From positions 293,094 through 357,093 of the forward strand of contig NW_004440426.1 of NCBI RefSeq assembly GCF_000330505.1: 64,000 nt of DNA, written 5' to 3'. A program made the position numbers and the translations under genes. This document shows, one piece after another, positions 1 through 9,556 of this stretch. Every line of letters starts with the position of its first letter. The first letter of the stretch is position 1. The DNA is from Entamoeba invadens IP1. Lineage: Eukaryota; Evosea; Mastigamoebida; Endamoebidae. The notes below the pieces were generated by a model. The model worked only from the letters and a program-made list of their open reading frames with translations. It searched no databases and was not told the origin of the DNA.

Positions 1-387
1 ATCAAGAACAACAATACAATTGAATGTTGTTTGTTTTCTATTTGTTTTATTATCTGTTAACAATAATATATAAGAAAAATTATTATAATTTTATTTTATA
101 ATTTATATTATATTTTGATAGAATATATATTATACTAAACACAACATAACAAAGAAGTACTAATAATTGTTCAAAATATAGTAAATTAATAATAACAATT
201 CTATAATTAATGGTTAATTATTAAAAACAATATTTGGTAAAATATCCTGATTGATTGAAATGAAACAAAGAAAAAATTTGAAAATAAAAAAAATAATTTA
301 TTTCTAGTTTATATAATAGAAATAATTAAAATACAATCCCAGAAGGCAGGCTTTTCCCATAAGGCTAGCTTGAGGGACTGAACATGA
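1..387. other. AT-rich spacer, no gene seen
   Basis: Nearly pure A/T sequence downstream of the first TLDc gene. The only less AT-rich stretch, about 337-385, abuts the stop codon of that gene and is probably its 3' UTR. I see no ORF or RNA gene. Confidence 0.5.
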
Positions 388-942
388 TTATTTGAGTTCT
401 ATATTTTCAATAACTAGTATTCGTTTCGTCAAGAAGTACTGAGGATGGTTAGTCCCATTCAAGTCCGTGTCCTCCATGTTTTTATATTCCCACGACAAAT
501 TCACACAATGACTCAAACACACATTTGTTTTACATATTGTGAAATAGCCATACCCAAATCCACCAACAGTATACAATTTGTTTGGGTCATTTTTGTAGAC
601 CATAAGGGCATGCTTAGCATTTCGACCTTTTGGAAACCAATGCTTTTGTGATGTTATCGGTTCGGTAGAATCAATTGATATTATGAAGTGGTTGCTATCC
701 TCTATCCACACGTCAGTACCTGTTATCATGCTTTTGATATACGCTCCAAACACATTCCCCTTCTGGTCAAAGTTGAAGAAAAACAAATTCCGCTTACCTA
801 CAATTCGCTTTGTAAATTCGTCACTCGACGTACCACCATAAATGTCACTGTCATACAACACACTCCCTTTTGGAAGAAGTCCCCACCCTATTTGCCTTGG
901 AACTCGGTCTTCCCAAGTGTCTTGTTTCGTGTCTGTCATCAT
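388..942 (-). CDS. TLDc-domain protein, short form
   Basis: A 184-residue protein that is almost entirely one TLDc-like domain. Visible hallmarks are an early serine/glycine segment (GGTSSDEF, about 36-43), a hydrophobic strand reading NLFFFNFDQKGNVFGAYI (about 52-69), and the late GGFGYGYF segment followed by a C-terminal strand RILVIENIEL. TLDc domains in other eukaryotes (OXR1, NCOA7, TBC1D24) are tied to oxidative-stress responses and V-ATPase binding; whether that holds here is unknown. Two adjacent ATG codons are possible starts; I use the first at 942. No signal peptide or membrane segment is seen. Two other TLDc-like genes lie in this window (2061-2600 and 38248-39330), so this is one member of a dispersed family. 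Family call fairly sure, function not. Confidence 0.7.
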   Translation of the reverse strand: MMTDTKQDTWEDRVPRQIGWGLLPKGSVLYDSDIYGGTSSDEFTKRIVGKRNLFFFNFDQKGNVFGAYIKSMITGTDVWIEDSNHFIISIDSTEPITSQKHWFPKGRNAKHALMVYKNDPNKLYTVGGFGYGYFTICKTNVCLSHCVNLSWEYKNMEDTDLNGTNHPQYFLTKRILVIENIELK

Positions 943-2060
943 ACTTTTCTAGTGGGTTTGTCTTATAATTAGTTTATTTATAATTTACTATTACTATTTT
1001 GTTATTGCTATTGTTTTACCCGACATATCATGGCGGGTGTTTTTCTTTTTTTATGTGAAATATAATATAGTTGTTTTAATACATTGTTTAGAATAATACT
1101 TGTGTCATAAAACAATTAAAATGAATTTATAATAAAACCAACATGTTTTGTCAAAACAAATATCATTGAATTACTCAACCAATATAGATTGGATTGTTAA
1201 TGATCTATAAATACAAAAAATATATTCACGGCATTAGAAGGCTGTTGGTTTATTATTATTAAATCAATATAATAATAAGTTGTTATCAATAAAATAATGG
1301 GATAATTGATTGGTATTAAAAAAATGGTGAGTTTCGTCTTTTATTTGGCACTTCCTTTTCTATTAAACAAGAATATTCTTATTAGTATTTTTATTCCATC
1401 TGTTTCAAAAATGTGTTTGATATGGTAATAAATCAGCTCTTCTTATGAAAAAAAAAATAATTATTTTATGGTTAAAAAAATCATTGTTTTAATAAATCAA
1501 TTGAGATTATATATTTAGAATGCCGTTCAAAATGAGAAACATGGTATAATTAAACTAGCATGTAGAAATAGCAAATCTCAAAACCACGTTCTTTACATAC
1601 GATTAAATAAACTAAAAAACAATTGATTATAAAATTAATAAGAATGGTTTAAAATGTCATAATAAGATAACAAATAAAAAAACAAACGAAATAAAAAAAC
1701 GAGACAATTTGTATATTAATAAACCACGTTTGTTCCGCCACTTTAGTATTAAAAACAAACAATATTTCGGGAATATCACCGCAAACCACAGACAATGAGA
1801 AACTCGGATTAAAAAATAGATTTACCACATCCCCCATTACAACAGCGACATTTGATGTAAAAAAGTGGGCGTCTATGCACTCACGAAAAAGAATAGAAAA
1901 AAAAAGAAAAAAACAGATGAGCCAAAAATGCACCAGCGCAAAAAAGTGGCGGAACAAAGAGAAACAGAAAGCACCATTTTTTGGTAAAGTTCGAATACAA
2001 CATGGCTAAATATACTCACCACACTATTTAAGCGATCTCCGTCTTTTCAATACACAACGA
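943..2060. other. spacer between divergent TLDc genes
   Basis: About 1.1 kb of AT-rich DNA that must hold the promoters of both flanking divergent genes. A short ACCCG/CGGGT inverted repeat sits near 1018-1040. The ORF readable on the minus strand at 1649-1957 is low-complexity Phe-rich sequence and is not accepted as a gene. Confidence 0.4.
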
Positions 2061-2600
2061 ATGGGAAACAACGCCTCGACATCTTCCGATAGTGAAAAGA
2101 ACTTCAGTGTCTTCAAAGAGAAGGTCTATGAATGGACCGGGAAGACTGAGATGGAAGTCTTGTTTGACACTGATATGACCCCATTCAATCAAAAAGTCAT
2201 TAACGACTACACAAAACAAAGAGACGTTTTATTACTCTTCTTTGACTCGAAAAATGATGTCCTTGGACAATTCAGACTTGTCAATGGAAAGAATGGAGTG
2301 TCTTACAAAACACTCACTTGCTCTTTTGTGTATAACGGAGTGGCAAATCCACTCTTCTGGAACTGGAAAAATGCGTCATTTAAATCAAAGGGAGTCCCTG
2401 TGTTTATGTATTCATCACAATCTCTTTTTGAAACATCAAATTGCGTCATTAAAAGGTCAGCAATCAACAACGTCGGAAACAAAAACGTGAGAGAAATGAT
2501 TGACGTCCCAATCAGAATGAGTTTCATTCCAAATTCTAACAACCAAAACAACGAATCAATGTGTTTTGTGAAAAGAATGATTGTAGTTGAATTATTGTAA
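2061..2600 (+). CDS. TLDc-like protein, short form
   Basis: A 179-residue protein resembling the neighbouring TLDc gene at 388-942 in size and layout. After a Ser-rich start (residues 3-12) come a DVLLLFFDSKNDVLGQF strand pair (about 54-70), which matches the FFFNFDQKGNVFGAY region of its neighbour, and a C-terminal FVKRMIVVELL strand matching RILVIENIEL. The second-glycine context MGNNAS could be an N-myristoylation signal, which would put the protein on membranes; this is inference from the motif only. It is transcribed divergently from the first TLDc gene across a 1.1-kb spacer. The domain is divergent, so the assignment rests mainly on the parallel with its neighbour. Confidence 0.6.
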   Translation: MGNNASTSSDSEKNFSVFKEKVYEWTGKTEMEVLFDTDMTPFNQKVINDYTKQRDVLLLFFDSKNDVLGQFRLVNGKNGVSYKTLTCSFVYNGVANPLFWNWKNASFKSKGVPVFMYSSQSLFETSNCVIKRSAINNVGNKNVREMIDVPIRMSFIPNSNNQNNESMCFVKRMIVVELL

Positions 2601-3508
2601 TATGTATTATATATTTAGTTTACGTGCGACTTAATGTTATTGGACAAAAAATAATGTATCATATTATATTATATATAAATATTATATCATTTTTTAAATA
2701 AAAAAATAAAATGTGTTAAAATTATTTTTAAAATGTTTTTCATAATTTGTAAAAAAATTGATTTTTCAATTTGAATTGTTGAAATTGTTAAAATAAGTTA
2801 ATTAAAGATCAATCAGATGAAAATCTGACTTGATCTTTAAATAAATTTATTTAAAAATAATATTTTCATGTTAGTTTTATTATATTTAGTTTTAATATTA
2901 TAAATATTTATTAATTTACTCTAATAAAAATATATAAATTTAAATGATTTAATTTAAATCACTGATGATAGTAAATTTTTAATATAATTTTTAACTAATA
3001 AAACAAGTAAACAAATTAATGTAATATTATAATTAAATTATAACAAAATTATTGGTTATAGTTAGTTAAATGATATAATATTTAAACTAAGAAATAACCA
3101 TTAAAGAAATGATCAATCCAATTATAGAACAAGTGACGTGTTTCTCTTTTCAGAAATTTTGTGAAGAGTACTATTTTATTTCTTCCCACCAGTCTCCACA
3201 AAAACATCCCAGTTAGATACAGATAGTTTTAATTATAACGGAAAATGATTCAAAACTAAAGTTGTTAAGATAAAAACCACTTGAGTCTCCCAAGCAAAAA
3301 AAAACATCCATCTCTTTTCGTTCGATTAAAAATGGCAATGTTTAACTTCTCCACACAAAAAGACTACCATTACAAAAATCACGTTTCTAGACTAAAAACT
3401 ACTCTGTAACAAATTTGGGCAACCAAACGTTATACATATAATACTTTATACCAACCAATTATTATAAATTGACTCTTCGCAGTTTAGTCCAAAGGTAATA
3501 AAACTGCA
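2601..3508. other. AT-rich spacer, nothing recognised
   Basis: A 0.9-kb spacer, extremely A/T-rich to about 3110 and then somewhat richer in G/C toward the malate dehydrogenase gene, as expected for a promoter-proximal region. I see no ORF, tRNA or repeat. Confidence 0.4.
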
Positions 3509-3566
3509 ATGACTGTGGTAAACGCGTACGCAGTAATAACCCAACTCACAGAACTGACAAAAGACA

Positions 3567-4637
3567 ATGGCAAAGTTCTGCAGAGGTATATCACAGTACT
3601 GGGAAAGGATTAACACCGACCCCAAAAAGGAGTCTGTCCCAATTCACGTCTTAGTGACTGGTGCTGCTGGTCAGATTGGTTACAACTTGACGTTTCTCAT
3701 AGCCAACGGCCTCATGTTTGGCGAGCATCAAACGGTGATATTGCACTTATATGATGTTATGGTTGAAATGATGGAAGGCGTGAAAATGGAATTGACTGAC
3801 GGGTGTTTCCCATTAGTGAAAGGAATAGTGGCGTCCAACAAGACTGATGTTGCTTTTACGGGCGTTGAAGTGGCCATTTTAGTTGCTGGTATGCCACGAA
3901 AGGTTGGGATGGAGCGTAAAGAGCTTATAAGTATCAATACGCGTATTATGAAGGAGCAAGCTCTTGCTCTCAAAGCTTACTCGAGTCATCAAGTGCGAGT
4001 TCTTGTCGTTGCCAATCCAGCAAACACAAATGCACTTGTCGTCGCAAACAACGCTGGAATCGATGTGAAGCAAATCACGTGTCTGACAAGACTCGACCAG
4101 AACAGAGCCATCGCACAAATAGCACAGAAGTGTAATGTACCAATTGCAACTGTTAAACACGTCTTTGTATGGGGAAATCACTCTGAGAAGCAGTGTCCAG
4201 ATATCAGTCATGCGTACATCGAGACAAGCGAAGGTGAGAAAAAAGTCGAAGATCTAGTCGAGGCGTCATGGCTCGAGTCGTTCAATAAAATCGTTCGCGA
4301 GCGTGGCTCTAAGGTGATTGAAGCTCGTAAAGCTTCTTCGGCCGCTTCTGCCGCAAAGGCCATTGTTGACCATTTCAAAGATTGGTGTTTGGGCACAGAC
4401 ACGGAAAAAGTCGTGTGTATGGGAATATACAGCGAAGGACAGTACGACGTCCCAAAAGGAATTTTCTTTTCAATGCCAGTTGTGTGTTGTGGTGGAGAGT
4501 ATCACGTCGTTGACGACTTAGTATTAAGTCCTGCGCTCAAAGAGTCGCTCAAAGAGTCAGAAGAAGAACTTATTGAGGAGAAGAAACTCGAACTTGCCTT
4601 CGAAGAAATAACACAACAGTACCATGTTCACGACTAA
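3567..4637 (+). CDS. malate dehydrogenase (cytosolic type)
   Basis: NAD(P)-dependent malate dehydrogenase interconverting malate and oxaloacetate in the cytosol. From ATG 3567 it has 356 residues. The Rossmann motif GAAGQIGYN lies at about 33-41, the substrate-binding arginine loop GMPRKVGMERKE at about 108-119, the VVANPANTNALV strand at about 147-158, TRLDQNRA at about 173-180 and the catalytic-histidine segment VWGNHSEKQ at about 201-209. The acidic C-terminal tail after the fold (about 325-356) is longer than in most cytosolic enzymes. The N-terminus is unsettled: coding-looking sequence starts at ATG 3509 in another frame (34 codons to a stop at 3611-3613) and runs into this frame, so a short intron or a frameshift near 3575-3630 may replace the first 21 residues given here. 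Enzyme identity is secure. Confidence 0.9.
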   Translation: MAKFCRGISQYWERINTDPKKESVPIHVLVTGAAGQIGYNLTFLIANGLMFGEHQTVILHLYDVMVEMMEGVKMELTDGCFPLVKGIVASNKTDVAFTGVEVAILVAGMPRKVGMERKELISINTRIMKEQALALKAYSSHQVRVLVVANPANTNALVVANNAGIDVKQITCLTRLDQNRAIAQIAQKCNVPIATVKHVFVWGNHSEKQCPDISHAYIETSEGEKKVEDLVEASWLESFNKIVRERGSKVIEARKASSAASAAKAIVDHFKDWCLGTDTEKVVCMGIYSEGQYDVPKGIFFSMPVVCCGGEYHVVDDLVLSPALKESLKESEEELIEEKKLELAFEEITQQYHVHD

Positions 4638-5916
4638 ACATTGAATTATTAAGTTTTTAATAACAATTGTTTATTATTATTGTAATAATATTTTTTATAA
4701 TGTCGAAATTAAAAAAATCAGTTAATTGATTATAGTTATTTAAATGATTATAATTATAATAATTTATAGTTATAAAAAGCTTATCAATCTTTCCGTCATA
4801 ATATGGCGGTTATATTAATCTTATTTAATTTAATTATTTTTTTTATTTAATTTTTTTATTCAAACTAAATTATTGATTGATAGTAATTTATTATAATAAC
4901 TCTAATATTATTTGTCAATTTTACTAAAGATATAGTCTGTTTTCTATTTAACGATATTGGATTTTTAATACTATTTATAATAACAGTATTATAATTTATA
5001 ATAAAAATAAAGTTGTTTTTCAAAAAAATGGCTTGTATTTTATTTTTTGTTCTTTTTTTATAAAAATTTGCTTAAAAAAACAAAAAACAAAATTGCTTGA
5101 CAACAAAAAAATTTATCAAGCCAAAACGAATGATAACTTGGTGTTGAAATTTGAATACGACGAAATAAACTATGTCAAGTGGATTATTCAAAATTAATAA
5201 ATGTCATATTAGATAGAATAGACATGTCAAATTATCATTTGGGTCATATTGAAGACGACAACAAGTGATTTGGAAAAAAGTCAATGCTCAGGATTTGTTT
5301 ATCATTAGTTTAAATTAATAACAATTTTATTAATAGTTAATGGTTTTTAATTAGTAATATTGAGTATAGTAAATTATAGTTTAATATTTTCGGTCTAGTT
5401 CTTTTCTTTGTTATATTTTTAGATTATTGTTAAATAGAAAACAGACTTTAGTTTGAACTTCTATAAAGTATTATTCTTTTTAATATAAAACAAATATAAT
5501 AAAAAGACCGAAAGGGTTATATTTTTTTGAAAACGATATTAATAAATACACACAAAACGGGTGATTTGGGCAAACAAATAATGGATGATGTGAACATTTT
5601 TGTTGAAGAACCATTGAATTCAAAACATTGGGTTTATAATAACAAATTCCAAAATATAGTAAAAATAATTATACGCGTATAATTAATAATTTCGATTAAG
5701 GTGGAGTATGTGGGTTGATGTTGTTTTGTTCAATATTCAACGTTTAAATGGTCTGTAAGTGATTAAATGTATTAGAAAGATATATTCCAAAGTCTTTGAT
5801 AACCAACTCGAATTAACACAAAAGGATATAAACATCTATGATATGAAAAAAAGGTCGAAGTGTTTGAAAAACAAAAGCAAAAAATAGAAGAGAACTGCCA
5901 AAATCATAAGACAACC
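4638..5916. other. AT-rich spacer holding an inverted-repeat pair
   Basis: A 1.3-kb region without a credible ORF. It contains the inverted pair described separately (4934-4952 and 5429-5447). The rest is A/T-rich with no recognised signal. Confidence 0.4.
4934..5447. repeat. 19-bp inverted-repeat pair, possible MITE
   Basis: AGTCTGTTTTCTATTTAAC at 4934-4952 is found again, perfectly inverted, at 5429-5447. Outside each arm the match continues as ACTAAAG, the left copy carrying a 6-nt insertion. The enclosed 0.5 kb has no ORF. This is the shape of a non-autonomous DNA transposon, but I see no convincing target-site duplication, so chance or a different origin remains possible. Confidence 0.4.
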
Positions 5917-6159
5917 ATGCGCGTGTTTCAGTTCAAAGACAAAAGGATCACTGTTACCGAAGACTGTATTGGATGCACTGCGTGTATGGACAATTGTCCC
6001 GCAGGAGTCCTTGTTGTTGTTGATGGGATGTGTACGGCACCAAACATCGAGGAATGCCTTCGCTGCCATTTATGTGAAAGCAACTGCCCAATAAATGCTA
6101 TTCGTGTCGAACAAATACCAATGGGTCCCGAGTGCCTTGCGCCTGCTTCTGTGGTGTAA
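5917..6159 (+). CDS. 2[4Fe-4S] ferredoxin
   Basis: An 80-residue bacterial-type ferredoxin, a soluble low-potential electron carrier. Two cluster-binding motifs are visible: CIGCTACMDNCP (about 18-29) and CLRCHLCESNCP (about 48-59), each the CX2CX2CX3CP pattern of a [4Fe-4S] site. Such ferredoxins serve pyruvate:ferredoxin oxidoreductase and related anaerobic reactions in Entamoeba. I chose the ATG at 5917 because the open frame upstream begins only with a GTG and lies in A/T-rich non-coding sequence. The 19-residue spacing between motifs is close to normal, and the C-terminal EQIPMGPECLAPASVV tail is slightly long. Which oxidoreductase it serves cannot be read from context. Confidence 0.85.
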   Translation: MRVFQFKDKRITVTEDCIGCTACMDNCPAGVLVVVDGMCTAPNIEECLRCHLCESNCPINAIRVEQIPMGPECLAPASVV

Positions 6160-6824
6160 AACAGTGTTTTGTACATTTTCTTCGGTTCATAAGACGACAC
6201 ATTCTTTTTTATTCACTAATAGCTTCTATACCATTTTTATATGGATTTACGAGAAAAATCAAAATGGTTTTTTATATAGTTTTATTTTAATATCAAATAT
6301 TTGTTGTATTTTTAGAATTACTTTTTTACTAAAAAAGTTGTGAATTTTAGAAAAGTTTTTCATATTTAGTAATAAATAGTAATATTTATTATAATTTGAA
6401 GTAATTAACTTGAACTTAAAATAATAAAAAAGTTGGTAAATTATAACATAGTATTATATTTTTATTAATTATTATATATATTTTTGATAAAAAACTTTTA
6501 GATTCTATTCTAAAAATATAAATATATCTTTTTTTAAATATTATTTGGATAAATAATAATAATTTTACCATTTCAATATTTGTTTTAAAAATAAATTACA
6601 AATCAAATAAATAATTTATAAGTAATAATATTATTATCATAATAATTTGTATTTTTTATTGGTTCATTTTTAAATTATGTACTATAATTTTTTAAATAAT
6701 TGATTAGTTGATTGAAATATAAAGAGAACCAATATGATTGTTTCCTTTGTTTATGGAAACTAAGACAAAAGATCCATTCTATGATACTTAAGGTATTTTC
6801 GAAACTCAAGTCCCATTCGACATA
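6160..6824. other. AT-rich spacer, nothing recognised
   Basis: A 665-base spacer composed almost wholly of A/T tracts. The open frame at 6095-6343 is an overlap shadow of the ferredoxin gene running into the spacer. No RNA or repeat seen. Confidence 0.4.
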
Positions 6825-6986
6825 ATGGGCTGCTCAACACTCTCACTGATTATCATTGCGATATTTCTCCCACCACTCGCTGTTCTTCTGAAGAAGGGAT
6901 GTGGGTGCGACTTTCTCATCAATTTACTTTTGACTATCATCTTGTACCTACCAGGTCTCATCCACGCCATCATTGTGATTACATAA
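6825..6986 (+). CDS. Pmp3/UPF0057-family membrane peptide
   Basis: A 53-residue hydrophobic peptide. It has the two-helix layout of the Pmp3 (UPF0057, SNA/RCI2) family: first helix LSLIIIAIFLPPLAVLL (about 6-22) with the characteristic FLPPLAV, a short loop KKGCGCDFLINLLLT whose GCGCDFLIN matches the family loop, and second helix LTIILYLPGLIHAIIV (about 36-51) with the LPG.IHA signature. These peptides sit in the plasma membrane and in yeast and plants influence membrane potential and salt tolerance. Start and stop are clear (ATG 6825, TAA 6984-6986), and the peptide has the family's full length. Confidence 0.85.
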   Translation: MGCSTLSLIIIAIFLPPLAVLLKKGCGCDFLINLLLTIILYLPGLIHAIIVIT

Positions 6987-7795
6987 ATGATTTTTATTTG
7001 TAAATTGGAATTACATAATTAAATGTTTAATGAAGAAGATTATAATTGAAACTTTACAACAAAGTTGGATGGATAATAATCACATTTAAAGACATTAATT
7101 ATTTTTACACTATATGTTCACACAATCATGTGTTTTTGGATTTCGTTATCATTATGGCATTAACGTTTTATTACCCAAATTTCTCGATAGTCAATCATAA
7201 TTATTATTATGATAAAAATTGAATAGACAACAATAACTTAAAACAAATACATTTTAATAATTGTGTTATCTTTGTTGTTTTCATTGTTTATTCTATGTAT
7301 ATATAGCGAGTGTTAATTTAAAAAGTGATATGTTTAACAATAATGAGTGTGATTAACATATAAAAACAACTATGGTGTCTCTTAATTTTTAAAATAAAAT
7401 ATAATAGATAACTGATTTAATTAAAAAAGTATATCATTTTTTAATCATACAAATCTTTTTTTGAATATTACATTTTTTGAAAAAAACTGTTTTGTTGATG
7501 AAAACAGTGATTAAACTGTTTATAATTAAATTAAAACGTTTCCAAAAATCGAAGAAAAATAATAAATAATAAATAAATTGTTGTTTTCGCGGTTGGCTTG
7601 TAAGTGTTAAATAGCAATCAAGCTGTTTTCTGACATTTTAAGTAGTTTGTGAATGACTGCGCAATTATAGTGACGCGATTGTCTTTTTAAATTTATTCCA
7701 ATTTACCCAAAAACAATCTATTTTATTTTAATTTATAACAAATTAAAATATAAAAACATGTTGTATTAAAAACTATACCAATTTTAAACTAAAAA
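6987..7795. other. AT-rich spacer between convergent genes
   Basis: An 809-base A/T-rich spacer between the Pmp3-like gene and the 3' end of the ABC ATPase gene. No ORF, RNA gene or repeat recognised. Confidence 0.4.
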
Positions 7796-8797
7796 TCAAT
7801 TATTTAATTCGTCTTGGAATTTCACAGGTGGATAGTCATTTGGTTCTCTGTACTCCGTGATAGACGTTTGGTCTTTTTCAACGACGATTCTTTTCAGTTC
7901 GAATTTCTGATCGATAACATCAAGTGCCTCTTTTCTCTTCACTGGGTCCATATTCTCGATTTTACCGACTTTTCCGTCTCTCATCCAAACGACTCGATCC
8001 GCTAAGTTTTTCAATGAGACGTCATGTGTCACCATCAATAACGTCAGTCCTTCGCTATGTAATTGAAGTAACAATTTAATGACCATTGCAGTGTTGTATG
8101 AATCCAAGTCCCCAGTCGGTTCATCTAGTAATAATAATTCGGGCTCATTGGCTAAAGCCCTTGCAATGGTTACACGTTGTTGTTCACCGCCAGACATTTG
8201 CGATGGTTTGTGCTTTACTCTCTCGCCCATCCCTACTTTGTTGAGTAACATCAATGCCCTCTCGTGACGCTCTTTAGCAGATAATTTGCCTAAAAGAATC
8301 ATCGGAAGCTCGACGTTTTCAATTGCGTTCATCGATGTTATTAAGTTAAACGTTTGGAACACAAAGCCAATTTTCTCGAGACGGAGATAGCTCAAGAGGC
8401 GGTCTTTGGAGTTCTCGCCGATGCGTTTGTCACAGATGTATATCTCTCCTTTGGACGGTTTGTCGATGGTCCCAATTAGGTTTAAAAGGGTGGTCTTTCC
8501 ACCTCCACTTGTTCCGTAGATGCACACATATTCCCCTCTTTTCACGGAGATACTCACACCTCTTCTTGTTACTATTTGAAGACAAAAAGGTTTTAAACAT
8601 GGCAAACCTGAGAGCAGCAACACCCTCTACACCAAGTAAATAGGTTTTGTGAATGTTTTTTACAGAAATGAGGTACTCCTCTTGGTCGTGTAATACATCA
8701 TCTTTCTACTTGTGAGAAATTTACTAATGGGAATATAACAAACAGTGAGTCTAACATTGCCAAAGTATTCGTCTTGTTGTTCTTGTTGTTGTGTCAT
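7796..8797 (-). CDS. ABC transporter ATPase, LolD/MacB type, two introns
   Basis: Stand-alone ATP-binding subunit of the LolD/MacB class, which in bacteria pairs with FtsX-like permeases. I assemble three exons: 8797-8744, 8705-8608 and 8561-7796, giving 305 residues. Intron 1 (8743-8706, 38 nt) is GTTTGT...TAG; intron 2 (8607-8562, 46 nt) is GTTTGC...AAG. Splicing intron 2 creates the class-typical stretch VAALRGVSISVKRGEY, and removing intron 1 bypasses a frame break, so the 5' exons are well supported although a reader using only the open frame would start at 8623. Motifs: Walker A GTSGGGKTT, Q-loop FVFQTFNL, signature MSGGEQQR, Walker B LLLLDEPTGDLDS, H-loop VTHD. No membrane segment, and no permease partner nearby. 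The C-terminal 50 residues after the fold are lineage-specific. Confidence 0.85.
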
Positions 8798-9556
8798 ATG
8801 TCGTTTTGTTTCTAAGAGGTTTTAGTTTGTCAATTTTTTTGAATGGATAAACTCTTGGACGAGAAGCTATTTGGTTTTAACACTTTTTTTTAATCCTTTT
8901 CGTTGTACCAAAAAAAAGTGTACTGCAACGACGAGATTTTTGTATGTTATTTTACATGTGTTTTGTTCAAAAATGGTTGTTTTATAATTAAATTACTATC
9001 TTTAAAACAAATAAATTTATATCAGGCTTGAAAAAACAAGCAAAGTTCTTTCAATTATTTAGACTTTTTTTTTAAATTGTCCAAATTGTATTACTTTTAA
9101 TTTATTATAGATAAATAAATTTATTATACAAATTATAACTTTAATTATACATTAAACTACTGAATCAATCTATTTATATTCTAGTGTTATATTTATTATT
9201 AAATTGTTATAATATTATTAGTAATTATTATAAAATTATTATTAAAATATTTCTAATTTAAAATTTAAGAATATTTGTTATAGAAAATAATTATTATAAC
9301 TTAATTATAACAAATAGTAACTATTCAAACTTCAAAATAAAGTCAATTCCAAAAATCATATTTTGTTCAACTCAACAATCTATTTACAACTTAGTAAACA
9401 GTGAAAATTTTTTTTTCTGAACGATAACAAAAATATGAAAAACTCAAAACTGAATCCAAATTTCTATCTATCAATGAAATTAAAATGTAAATAAAAAGAA
9501 ATTAAAAAATAGACACAGAAATTGAAAAGGGTTATTTCAAATGTCTAAATTATTTG
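8798..9556. other. AT-rich spacer with overlapping uORF
   Basis: A 0.76-kb divergent promoter spacer. Its last bases hold an ATG at 9541 that opens a 10-codon ORF (stop 9571-9573) overlapping the next gene's ATG in another frame. Otherwise A/T-rich and featureless. Confidence 0.4.

Noticed and set aside
1018..1040. ACCCG...CGGGT hairpin followed by T-rich DNA, like a bacterial terminator
   Set aside because: Arms are only 5 bp, the genome is eukaryotic and the spot lies in a divergent promoter spacer.
1649..1957. 102-codon minus-strand open frame, Phe-rich
   Set aside because: Translation is low-complexity Phe/Cys/Ile from T-rich DNA, no family signal, and it lies in a promoter spacer.
3600..3613. 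GGGAAAG slippery heptamer in the malate dehydrogenase 5' region
   Set aside because: It would permit a -1 shift, but the dehydrogenase lies in the +1 frame, so this cannot join the two reading frames.
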